Of a DNA stretch of 64,000 nucleotides, positions 47,756 through 58,207 are shown one piece after another. The stretch's first letter is position 1. Each line of letters opens with the position of its first letter. The notes beneath the pieces were generated by a model. The model did not search any database and was not told the origin of the DNA. It saw only the letters and a list, made by a program, of their open reading frames with translations. The translations under genes and the position numbers were made by a program. The stretch lies in assembly GCA_029747015.1 (NCBI GenBank), contig JAKOGI010000331.1, positions 599,501 to 663,500 of the forward strand, in the 5' to 3' direction. Origin of the DNA: Carnegiea gigantea (lineage: Eukaryota; Streptophyta; Magnoliopsida; Caryophyllales; Cactaceae).

Positions 47756-48324
47756 GGAAAAACTCGAAATTAAAATGATCCGCCTTCAAACTTTCAAAAT
47801 AACACAGGTTAGATTATCCGTGAAATGTTCCATGATGAAATCCCATGGACATGTGTGGAAACAATTTTAATTTTCGTCAAAATCAATCACCACTTGTGAC
47901 ATAAAATGAGAAATTAAATACGACGAAATTTTTACTGGCCGATATCCTTGGAGATTACTTACCATAAACTAAATAACGGTCATAAAGTTCCTCAGTTACC
48001 GTAAATTAACATCCCAACATCAAATTTTTATAACTCCATAAGCAAATGGAAAATGACGGAAATTTTAGCTTAGAATTAGAAAGTAATTATATCGGCAGTA
48101 CGAAATTGCGATTTCATTAAGACACACAAGGATAACACTTAATTTAATGACATGCATGCACCCTTCATGACATAGAACAACGGATGGATCATCGAGCCAG
48201 CTATTACACGACTGAGGTATTGGTAGACACACATTGAACAACAGACATTTGAACAAAGGGTAGATTTCAATCTAAGATTTTGATTATCACTTTTAACGAC
48301 CTTAGATTTGCTAGCTTGATATGC
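47756..48324. other. 3' flank of the 282-residue gene, nothing recognised
   Basis: About 570 bases of AT-rich sequence without coding signature. It would contain the 3' UTR and polyadenylation region of the gene at 48325-49173, but no clear AATAAA was found at a fitting distance on the minus strand. Confidence 0.4.
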
Positions 48325-49173
48325 TTAGAAATTAGAATAATCACGCTTCTCAAACTTTCTAGCCCAGATGTGCTTCCCATTGGATCGAAACTTTGCGATG
48401 TGCTTTCCTGTCATGATTTGATCCATATAGGCAACAGAACGTAGAACCATCTGAGCATACAAAGCTTGAGTTTTTGGCTTGACAACAACTTCCATCTCGA
48501 AATGTTCGATACAATCTCCACACATTTTCATGAAGAATGCCTTTGCTTCATCTTCAGACACTGGAAAACCTCGTGAGAAGGTTAGAAAAAGAGTCCTATC
48601 AACAATGGGGGCCTCAAAATTGAGTTTCCAACCCCATAACCCTTCAACAGGGAGAGTAAAATTCAAGGGCAAAAGAAAAATTTCCAGAGACCCAAATACA
48701 GGGTGAGGAAACCCAGGAATAGAAAGGGGGGATATGTTAATGTTTATGTCTGAGGGAGTTGGTATAACTTGCAATAAGATGTCAGTGAAAATCCAAGCAC
48801 AAATATTTTTAAGAAAAGCTTTTACACCACTTATTGCAGTGTATTTTAGCTTGGAGATGGTTTTTAGGGTTATTTCTGTCCCCATGAATCGAGTCATGAG
48901 GTGAAGGCTACCGCCGTGAGTAGTGGGTATCTTGGTTTTGAGGATGTTGAGGCATAGACCAACCTCGTTGGCCACCGCATCAAGAAGGTTATCGGATACC
49001 TTTGCCAACTTACTTACAAGGTCACAATTTTTAGCATCTTCTAGCCAAAGCACCAACGCCATGATCAATAAAGACTGAGCTGGTTGTCTCTTCAAGGTTA
49101 TCACTAACCTTGAAAAGACTTCCCGATCGATTGCATGGAAGATGTGAAGCTCAGCAAGCGTGATGGAAGCCAT
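48325..49173 (-). CDS. Plant-specific protein with RRM-like C-terminus (282 aa)
   Basis: A complete intronless open frame from ATG 49173 to its stop at 48325. The N-terminal part (residues 3-70) reads ITLAELHIFHAIDREVFSRL, then QSLLIMALVLWLED. It resembles a plant-only family I recall, with a conserved 'IDRxxxxxLV...MAxWLWLE' start. A hydrophobic helical middle (to about 140) and a short linker with PIPG/PLSIPGF prolines follow. The C-terminus (about 195-282) has DRTLFLTFSRGFPVSEDEA and, at the end, KFRSNGKHIWARKFEKRD. These are laid out like the outer strands of an RNA recognition motif, though the classic RNP aromatic residues are not all present. No function is known to me, and RNA binding is an inference. 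A TATA box lies 108 bp upstream. Codon use and the lack of stops suggest a live gene, unlike its neighbours to the left. Confidence 0.85.
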   Translation of the reverse strand: MASITLAELHIFHAIDREVFSRLVITLKRQPAQSLLIMALVLWLEDAKNCDLVSKLAKVSDNLLDAVANEVGLCLNILKTKIPTTHGGSLHLMTRFMGTEITLKTISKLKYTAISGVKAFLKNICAWIFTDILLQVIPTPSDININISPLSIPGFPHPVFGSLEIFLLPLNFTLPVEGLWGWKLNFEAPIVDRTLFLTFSRGFPVSEDEAKAFFMKMCGDCIEHFEMEVVVKPKTQALYAQMVLRSVAYMDQIMTGKHIAKFRSNGKHIWARKFEKRDYSNF

Positions 49174-49280
49174 GAGAGGGCAAACAATAGGAGAGTAAGA
49201 GTGGAGTAGTGTGAGTGAGTAGTGGGTTGAGAAGGTTGGACTTAATTTGTGGTGGTGAAATTGAGGCTACCTTAGTCCTC

Positions 49281-49288
49281 TTTTATAG
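49281..49288 (-). promoter_or_regulatory. TATA box of the 282-residue gene
   Basis: CTATAAAAGAGG on the minus strand, about 108 bp upstream of the ATG at 49173. The spacing leaves room for a transcription start about 30 bp downstream and a short 5' UTR of roughly 75-80 bases. Confidence 0.7.
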
Positions 49289-49299
49289 GGAAAAAAACC

Positions 49300-51362
49300 T
49301 TGTCTTGGTAAACTATCACACAGGAGAGATCAGGTGAGGCACACTTCACACAAGTACGAGTACGTGTACTTATTTTTTTTAAAAAAAAATTGAAGGGAGG
49401 GTGTAACTATTTTGCTTTAGTCATTTGTAATCATTTTTTAAGGTTAAAAGGTAGATGATCAATCATCTTAAAATAAAATAAAAAATATTATAGGTTTTAT
49501 TGAGGAGTTGGGGTCAGTGCTTAATCGTCCTGAAAATGAAGGGGAGAAACATGTGACATGATTTGGTTATTAGCTTTTACTAGATTGTAATTTACAATTA
49601 TCCTTGTTTTTTTGAAAGTTAAACTGATGAAATGAAGTGGGAAAAATAAGAGTAACCGTTGCAATTACTAACCTGCCTCTCAAATCATTTTTGGGTGGAT
49701 CAAATATCATGGTACTTAATCATAATTTTTTTTCTTTTATAATATATAAGGGAAGTAAATTCAATTATAAATTTATTAATAGGCACATGAAAAGTATAGG
49801 ATCTGAGACATTTCCCTGTTAACATTTCCTTCAACTGAACTAACGCTCTTAATTTGGACCCCAAAATTTGAAAAGAAAATTAAAAAGGAGGCTTTTAGTT
49901 GAATTGAAGACTTGGGCAAATTTGACATAGGGTGCACCAATAAAAATTGGTTCAAATGATTCTATACAAATACTGGACTCAATTTAAGTTAACAGATGAT
50001 CAGAAACCAAGAAAATAGTATATATTTCATTCTAGGGCTTGCCTTTCCAGGTCTAAGTAAGCTTGTTTAATGAACAAACAAGTGATTAGTGACACTTATC
50101 AATTGCATCTATAAGTAAATTTTTTGTGATATTTTTCATGTCCATCTATTTCATAAATTAGACTGACAAGCTGATTCGGATTGACGAGGGCAAGACTCGA
50201 ACATAAGACATGTTTAATTCAAAGTAAAAAAAAAAAATAAATAAAAGGAAGCAAAGCTTACCAACATATGCTCGAAAATCATACTATTGATTTGGAAATA
50301 TTTTCCATAAAATACTGAGCAATTCTTGGGTGGCCAATGAATGTTTGGTTTGGTATACATTGTAACTCATGCCTTAAGGAATATCTAATTCTTAAAATTT
50401 TCAATTTTCGAAAAAGAAATGGTTTTTTTCCTTTCCTATAAATTAATGACAGTTACACTTTGAAGAACAAAGAGACAATTCTTCTGAGAAAAGGGGGAAA
50501 AATCAGGAATACTGACAAGAACTTTTATTGTTTTTTTATTTTTTTTCTGACTGAAATAATGATGAAATAATAGCTGTTATCCCCAAAAGAGGCTTCCTAT
50601 TTTTAACAAAAGAAAAAGAGAAGAATTTTTTAATTATTTACATGCAGATGAAATCAAAATAAAATTGAAACTGAAGACACACTATTCATGTGTATATGTG
50701 CGGGAGTCAAATATTATGGGGATCATAACAGGAAGAAAGGCAGCTTTTGATCCTTAAAGAAGTCCTGGCTGCCTCCCCATCCTTTTTCACACAAACAAAC
50801 ACGGATTTTTCTTCATTGAAACAGTTTTTATTCTTATTTTTCAATCATTCGTAAAATTAAAATAATTAATTTTAGAATTAAACTCAGAAAAAAAAGGAAA
50901 TGCCATGAAAAAAAACATGATAGAGTGGATGTTAATTAACTCAATTGATAAAATTTTTAAGAGTTGTTGTTACATACCTTCTTCAAATTCTACCTACATA
51001 CCCATAGTAACCAAATGTCATATTTTAGGCATATCTGTTTGTCACGTAAGAAAATTTTGATTCACATTTGCCTATGTCACTTGCGGGAGAGAATTAGAAC
51101 CCCTCAAAAAAAAAAAAAAAAAACACCAAATCTCTTTGTCATGGAGGGTACCTCTTCACATCAACTAGGCATTGGGTTCTCTTTTCGCCAATAATATGCT
51201 ACAAAAAAGAACTCAATAACAAATCTAAAACTTATATTTTTCAACTAATATCTGCATCCATGGATTGATCACAAAAAAAAAATGTCTGAAATCACCAAAG
51301 AGCCTTCCCCTCGCAAAAACCCCCACAAAAAAATTTAAAAAAAAAAAAAAGGCATCCTCGTG
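49300..51362. other. Intergenic, AT-rich, no recognised gene
   Basis: About 2 kb between two minus-strand genes. It has long A and T runs (49371-49390, 50226-50240, 51104-51123, 51338-51350) and no coding block. Its right end should hold the 3' UTR of the polygalacturonase gene, and its left end the upstream promoter of the 282-residue gene. Short open frames such as 50964-51194 have no recognisable content. Confidence 0.5.
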
Positions 51363-54300
51363 CTAACCAAAGGTATAATTCTTGAATACAAGCCTTGGTG
51401 ATGTAGAAAAGAGAACCTTCACTTGAGCATTTTCTGCATAAGCCTTGGCAACTTGCCCTGGAAGACTTGCACGAATGTGGACATTATGAAATACTAAGTT
51501 CAGGCAAGGAGCTTCCTTGCTGCACAGCAATGTAATAGCCTTCGTGGTTGCTGAAGTCCCATGCATGTTTCTGTACATTACGTCGCTAACTTGGACAGCT
51601 GATGCCTTGCAAATCGAAGGAAAAAATCGACGTAAAAAATACTAAATTTCATATTATGACTCACAAGAAGTGAAACTTTTCATCATATACAATGCCAAGT
51701 TATACGGAGAAAATCTAAACCTATTTGTTGTTGCATGCTGGATAAGTTTGCCTCTTGTACCTGCTTCTTGTTGCGGCGGACTGGCTTATGACCTCCATAT
51801 CTGTAGTGTTGGTCTATGATTATGGGATTACGAGTTTTATTGAATTTGATATCTTCAAATGTAATGTTCCTCGCGAATCCTGATCCTCCCTACGTTAGAA
51901 TTAAAACAAAAGGATAAGTCATATTGATATGTAAACAGAAAAAGAACTATGGAGATTTAGATTATTAATTAGTGTTCAAAATATATATGGCAACAGCTAG
52001 TGATTTTGACCTACTCGAGCCACTACTAATCCAGGTACTCTTTTCTTTTTCCTCTCACCAAAAAACATAGTAGCACGCAAAAAATTGATTTCTTCTACTT
52101 CTTCACGACATATTATTATTAGACCTCATAAAACTGACCCGAGACTCGAAACCGAACCGAATGACCAGGATCTATACCTTACCCGACATCCGAAATAGGC
52201 ATATCAAAAAATAGACCCAAAACTCAAATTGATTTGAACCGAACCATACTCAACCCAAAATTTTTTACAAAATTGCTTATTTTTGCATAACAAGCATATC
52301 GAACCAAAAATCAGTTGATTCGAAGTCGACCCGAACTGAATTTCACCCAAAACAAACCGAACCAAACTGTCACTTAAGTCGAAACATGACTCGAACCAAA
52401 CTTAACCCAACCCATACCCGAACCGAATAACCCAATCACCAAGTCTATTATTAATCATTAGATTTTATACCCCAAAAAAAAAAAAAAAAAGCGAACTTCC
52501 TCCTCATCTGTGAAACGCTTATCCTCTTCCTCTCTCCCCCAAACCCAGTCCCTCAAATCTACATCATCGTCATCATCCTCTCCCTCCCTTAGAATTTCCC
52601 CGGCCCCACCCCCAGTCACTCAAATCTACGTCATCATCAGCAAAGCTAACAGAACGGTGAGCATTGGCTTTTCTTCGACGAGTCCGTGGTGAAAGACGCT
52701 GGCAACAACGACCGGCGTATTTCTTCTCGTCGACGGCTGATGGTTGCAGCGGTGCATCTCTCTCCCTCTCTAAGTCTCTGCATATAGGGTTTGACGGACT
52801 GGGCAAAAGAGTAAATGAAAGATAAAATCAAAACGAAATTTGATTTTATTTTTCTTTTATTTTTAGTCAATAAACTGATCCCTGAGGTTTGAGAATTTCA
52901 AAACCCTTGATTTGGGGACGGGTCAGGTCCATGAGGAATTTAAAAACCCCAGATATCAAGTCTCAAGTTTTTAAAATATTTACCAAACATTAAGGAATGG
53001 AATTTAATACATAAGGGTTCAAGTTTCATTCTTTTTTTTTCCAACAGCCCCTAAGCTTGCTGAGTCAAGTATGGCTTAGCCTAACTAAGACCAGGTGGCT
53101 CAGACTAGTGACATGCTAGCCACCAGCGAGCAGCGCCAACAAAAATATTACATAATAACTGTATAAGTTACATAATTTTGAAGAATAAAGAAATTAAACG
53201 GCAAAAGGAAGAGGTAAAGAAATTATTGAAATTGAACTCACCTCCCATGTCTTGATTCTTGCCCCATTTCGGCTCCCATTGAAAGTGCAATTCTTGACAA
53301 ACACTGCCTCCACTGTCTGATGAGTTCCATCTTTACCCAAACTTCCTACACTGGCAACAGGAATTGAAGTTGAGCATGTCAGTTGCCTGCTATGTCTAGT
53401 AATTCCTTTTTCTTTTTGTGTGTGTGTATGAGATACAAATTCAACAACATAAATACTTACAGTCTAAATCACTTGCGATAATTCTTTAAGCTTTACCGAT
53501 TGAATCAACTGGAAACTATATTTTTGTTTTTCAAAGTAAAGCCTAATCAAGTAGGAAAATTTAACCAACCTTATGCCATGTCCAGGCCCGCATACCACAT
53601 TATCAATGTCAATAAGTGACGATCCATCATTAATCGCAATGCAATCATCACCTGTTTCTCCAATTGTTCAGGCAAATTAAAATTACACGAAGAGAATGCC
53701 AATAAGAAGTACGAAAACAATGAAAAGAGTAACATAACACACGTACCAGTTTCAATTTGAGAATGGTGAATGTGGACATTAGTCGAGCTAGATACGTCGA
53801 TGCCATCTGTGTTGGGACTATCTTGTGGAGCAATTATACGAAGATTTGAGAGACCAACATTTTGGCACTGGTTTATAGAGATATGGTTCATAGGACTGTT
53901 CAAATGTGTTAGCCCTTGAAGTCTAATATCTTTGCATTGATGAAACAGCAGCGCCTGTAACCATGTGGTAGTAAGAAAAACAATTAATAATAGCCTTCTT
54001 CACATCATTTTAACTATTATACATGATATACAACACATTGTTTTGCTCCAATAGATCCAAAGTGAAGTCCAAGCTCTTGACACTTAGCCTTTTCCAGTGT
54101 AAAATTCTAGGCTATTCATAATGATGAGGCAAATATCAAACGAAAAGAACTCAAAGTCTATGCACAAGATTTAATCATAGATATTTAATACGAAATTCTA
54201 TAAATTTTATCGGTTGAATTAATTACTACCAGTAATCAATTTTACTATTAGCATTTTTGGAATTAAAATAAGGATTCATCTTACTGTAGGACGGCTGCAT

Positions 54301-57051
54301 TTCTTCTTAAGAATGGGGTTACTCCACCAAAGTGAGCCATGGCCATCAAGTTGCCCAGATCCATTAACTTGAAGACCTTGTATTTCTGCAAACTTTATCC
54401 AGCTATTGACGCATTTAGAGTCTCTCCACCCATCCATTGTTTTAGGAGCTTCAAATTTGCCTTCGATCTTCACAATCACAAAGAAACAACAAATTTCAGG
54501 TCATGCTAATTGATTGATAAGCGAATTGCATAAGTGCTCAAGGAATTTTTTTCCTTGTATTTGATTTAATTCAATAATGACACCCAGCAGGCATCTCTTG
54601 TGAAATAATGCAAATGTATAGAACAATAACCTCTTCAAAGTTTTGCGACACTGAAAAAAATTATCAGTACGTAACTTTAGCTTGCTACTTTTTTTTTTTA
54701 ATGATTTTTAGAAAGATCGAATTTTTGAAAACAGACATTATGCTGAAATAATTAATTGAAAATATAAGATTTTTGAATTATGAGGTAGTATGTTATTCCT
54801 GCTTCAAATCCATGAGTAGTACAAAAAAGTGGGATAAAATGGAAGATAATGCACTTGGATCTTAATTTTAACAACAATAACCCCCAAAAAAAAAAAAAAA
54901 AAAAGGCATGGCATGGTGGCCCTATGCGGCTCATGTTAACGGCCATGCCATTGAGTCTAAATCCGTTCCATACTTCAAATTTTATCCCTTGGACCTCCCG
55001 TGACCTCTAATTAGAGGAGATAAATGGTCTTCTGTTTTTTGTTAAATTGGCTCAGGTAGAGTCAGCTTATTTTCAAATTGATTTAAGTTCGTATTTGTTA
55101 GTATTTGATCCAATAAAGTTGCCTTGCAAGGAAAAACAATAACAGAAGAATTTTGGGTTATGTTTGCTTTAGATTAGGTCAATTTAGGTTTTGAATTCTT
55201 CATGGAATCTATTTTGAGTGACTATTGAATATGGATTTATACCATTCGGTTTGACTTTGGAATCCTGTTTAGTTTTGTAAGCCTATCTTCAATAATCCTT
55301 GAAGAGAAAACTCTAAATTGACCCCAATGAAGATTCCATTGGAGTATCCGACCCAAAGGCCATGGGTGTGGAGTCCCAAGCAAATTAAAATCATGAATAC
55401 GAACCTACTTATTGAACAAGAAAGAGGCCCTAGTGCATGGGCGGAGCCATGTTGGGGCAAGGGGGGTCAATTGACCCCCCAGCTTTTTGGGAAAAAAAAA
55501 ATTAAATGTGGGATATTTTTGTGGGTAAGAAAAATAAATATATATTAATTAGTTCGTAAATACACATCATAGGAGTGCATAGCAGGGTGGTGGTTACCCC
55601 TTGTTTTAGATGGGAGGTCCCCGGTTCGACTCTTCACTCTGCCTTTTTTTTTGGAAGTGCCCTTTAATTTTCCCAATCTCGCCCCCCTTACTTAGAATCC
55701 TGGCTCCGCCACTGCCCTAGTGAGGTGGCACCCCCTATCCTAGGGTTCTTCAAACTTAATTTCGACGAATCGTTCTCCAACTCTTCAGTCACATAAGGTT
55801 TTGTGATCCAGAATTGGAGAGGAAGAATTCTTAGGGTAGGAACGGCACATTATGATTACACTTCCATATTAGTGGCAAAAGGCACGAGCTATACGAGACG
55901 GATTGAGAACAGCGATTCAAGAAGGATTTGGTCAATTATTAATGGAGGGAGATAACAAGATCATTATTCAAGGGCTCAAAAGAAAGATTCGGGTACTGTG
56001 GCAAATCCGCAACATTATCAATGACATATATGTATAAAGGAATCAAAGGCATTCATATCATTGTAAGCATGTTTACAGAGAGGCTAGCACAACAACGAAC
56101 TGGCTATCTGAATTTGGACACTCTACCACCTCGCCTTTTGGTCAAGTTTATGCTGCTCGCCTGAACTCAGACTTATCTTAGCTGATCACGTAGTTGGGTG
56201 CACTCTTGTAAGAAGAGGCACCTAACTTTGGTTTCATAACCCATTTACCTTTTGTGGGGGAAAAAAAAGAGGCCCTCGTAGCCTTGGTTTGGACCGAATT
56301 ACCGCCGACGAAATTTAAAAAATTCAAACAGTTTTTTTTTTTTTTTGGATGCGGAAAAATACAAACATTTTTAAACAAGGTTTTTTCAAAAATAAAGATA
56401 GAGAAGTATTACTCACTTGAACGTAGATTGATGAGGATTTGCAAGGGCCTTGAAACTTTATCGGCCTTAGCAAGAACGTCTTGCCTGCCGGAACTTGAAA
56501 AAGTCGTGCTTCACTGCTGCCTTTGCATACTTGTTCCCACGCCTTCAGAAAAGCCTAATTAAAAATCACAAAAACTTTTTGTTAGCTCATATGCATCAAT
56601 CAGTATTACATTTGCTACCATACCGTCTTTTGACAGTTAATTATCAGAAAGAAAAATATAGGAATAGCAGTTGGTTGTAATAAAAATCTTAAATCAATAT
56701 GGATTTTAGTATATTCAACTAGTTTTAAAAAAAAAATTCAACACTGTCTTTTCTTTGCATTTTTTTATAACCCCTCCCTCAAAAAAAAGAAATTATCTTT
56801 TTAGCTGAACCTCAAAAAATTACACTAGCGATTATTACCTTCGAGTCATCGGTTAAACCATCTCCAATGGCACCATAGTCAAGAACATTGATCGTAGAAG
56901 GTGAAAAACCTGATCTCGTTGAAGGTAGCAGCAGACGATAACCCTTTAACCAAAATTTCTCAGCCAACACAATGTTGTTGAAATTCAAAGAACAACTTAT
57001 TATAACTATGCAAAAAATTAACCATTTCTTGGTAGAAGAATAGTGCTCCAT
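51363..57051 (-). CDS. Polygalacturonase (GH28), eight exons, 434 aa
   Basis: Exons, in coding order: 57051-56839, 56554-56417, 54467-54285, 53954-53747, 53651-53570, 53350-53242, 51889-51761 and 51605-51363. All introns have GT-AG borders and all phases fit, giving 434 residues. This Met is preferred to that at 57078 because it puts a signal peptide (STKKWLIFCIVIISCSLNF) at the N-terminus. NVLDYGAIGDGLTDDSK starts the mature domain. The four GH28 motifs are intact: NTD at 226-228, DD at 249-250, GHG with His 272, and RIK at 306-308. The enzyme cuts alpha-1,4 galacturonan in pectin. It is predicted to be secreted to the cell wall, where it acts in separation, growth or pollen. Endo or exo action cannot be told. 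Introns 2 (1949 bp) and 6 (1352 bp) are swollen by insertions. A TATA box lies about 80 bp upstream. Confidence 0.92.
52140..52480. repeat. CCGAACC-rich degenerate simple repeat in intron 6
   Basis: Repeated ACCGAACC, GACCCGAA and AACCCAA words with many variants, ending in an A run (52475-52490). It has no coding sense. It resembles the inverse of 541-770. Confidence 0.55.
52490..52870. other. GC-rich insert in intron 6, unassigned
   Basis: A GC- and CT-rich block resembling a plant 5' UTR/first exon (serine- and proline-rich open frames on both strands, 52510-52692 plus and 52573-52806 minus), inside an otherwise AT-rich intron. It is followed by TAAACTGATCCCTGAGGTTT, a phrase common in plant repeats. 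It may be a captured gene fragment in a transposon, but no terminal inverted repeats were identified. Confidence 0.35.
55320..56185 (+). pseudogene. RNase H-like (RVT_3 type) relic in intron 2
   Basis: On the plus strand, antisense to the host gene. After the MITE is skipped, the frame reads EVAPPILGFFKLNFDES near 55722-55770, FVIQNWRGRILRVGTAHYDY near 55800-55860, and GDNKIIIQGLKRKIR near 55950-55990. It ends in HCKHVYREASTTTNWLSEFGH near 56070-56120. This is the plant RNase H domain attached to LINE-type retrotransposons. Stops and frameshifts show it is dead. The upstream stretch 55320-55427 probably belongs to the same relic. Confidence 0.7.
55436..55714. mobile_element. hAT-type MITE, 279 bp, TSD CCCTAGTG
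   Basis: The terminal inverted repeats are CATGGGCGGAGCCA at 55436-55449 and TGGCTCCGCCACTG at 55701-55714 (12 of 14 match when one is reversed). A perfect 8-bp duplication CCCTAGTG lies at 55428-55435 and 55715-55722, the size made by hAT transposases. The inside has a palindrome GGGGTCAATTGACCCC near 55464-55480 and tRNA-like boxes (box A-like 55580-55593, box B GGTTCGACTCT 55623-55633). It sits inside the RNase H-like relic in intron 2 of the polygalacturonase gene. Confidence 0.9.
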
Positions 57052-57130
57052 GATAAAACTTAACTCCGTAAAATTCAAAAGCTAAGACTCGAAGCTTCAA
57101 TGATAAATATAATGCTCCCTGACTTCATTT

Positions 57131-57141
57131 AATATTTTATA
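57131..57141 (-). promoter_or_regulatory. TATA box of the polygalacturonase gene
   Basis: TATAAAATATT on the minus strand in the setting CCTCTATAAAATA, about 80 bp upstream of the chosen start at 57051. The distance fits a short 5' UTR. Confidence 0.7.
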
Positions 57142-58207
57142 GAGGAAGAGACAAGCTTGAGGAAGGACATCCCATCTGTGGCAATTGATTCCTAATAGAA
57201 TTCAAGTTAGGATCCTGTTATGTTTCTTAAAGAGATTATTACACTAGTTGGAGTCCTGTTCAATACAGTGTCTAGTAGATTATTTTAATGTTTTTTAATT
57301 AAAGATATTTTAAGCAGGATTATTTAGTCTCTGATTAACCAAATCGGGCCAATGTTGCCCACATAAATGATAGAGCTGATAATAGATTATTACCAGTGAT
57401 GTAAAGAGGTTTGCTGTTACACAAGTTCGGAAGATAATCACCCAAGATTTTTAATTTCATAGTATGCTTAAAATATAATCTTAGTTTTCAATCGGTGATC
57501 CAAAAAATTAAATATAATTTCATTACTCCTAAAAAAATAAAAATAATTGACAATAGTACCCTAACTCATGGCTCGTAAATAAAGTTGCCCAAATGTTTGA
57601 GAAAATAATAATTTATATTTTAAGGGATCAATACTTTAGTCATTTTCTTCAAAGAAAAAAAATAATAATTATCGCCCTTAGGACGATGGATAAGATACTT
57701 ATATTCTTTTGTACAAGGAATCTTTTATTTAAACAAATATGTCAAACACAAAATCGTTCCCAATTAAATTTTACATATAAAATAAGAATTTATCTGTTTT
57801 TAAACTAGTTAGTTGCCTAATCAAACTAAACTCTACACCTAATTCGTCAAACTCGATTATTGCCTAATTAGTAGAGGTTTCTTTTTTTTTCATAGATAAT
57901 TAGTGGAGGTTTTAATTCCTCCATCAATACAAACATAGTATCGATTGATACCAAAATTCAGAAATAAAAAAAAGGAGACTTAAAATTTATTTTGAAAAAT
58001 TTGAGAATAGTAGTAGAGGACAATAAGAAGGGCCTAAAAAACTCCAAATTGAACCAAACTTCCTCCCTACACAAAGCCAAGGTTTCCGTTAAACTGTCAA
58101 AGACAAAACAAATTGATTGAGCTAGAAATTTTATTTAATGATGAACTCTTGACGTCCTAAACTCATAACAATTAGGTGTTGACCCATGGTGGAGATGAAA
58201 GAGCTGG
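57142..58207. other. Intergenic upstream of polygalacturonase, nothing recognised
   Basis: AT-rich sequence with several A/T runs and no coding block. It would hold the distal promoter of the polygalacturonase gene up to the CACTA element. Confidence 0.5.

Noticed and set aside
52490..52870. GC-rich block as an alternative exon of the polygalacturonase gene
   Set aside because: The GH28 domain is complete without it, frames are open on both strands because of composition, and no splice pair joins it to the neighbouring exons in phase.
55580..55633. A real tRNA gene
   Set aside because: Box A- and B-like motifs are present, but no acceptor stem or anticodon arm could be drawn, and the stretch lies inside a MITE.
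56254..56562. Plus-strand 102-residue open frame
   Set aside because: It is antisense to exon 2 of the polygalacturonase gene, whose minus-strand reading fits the family.
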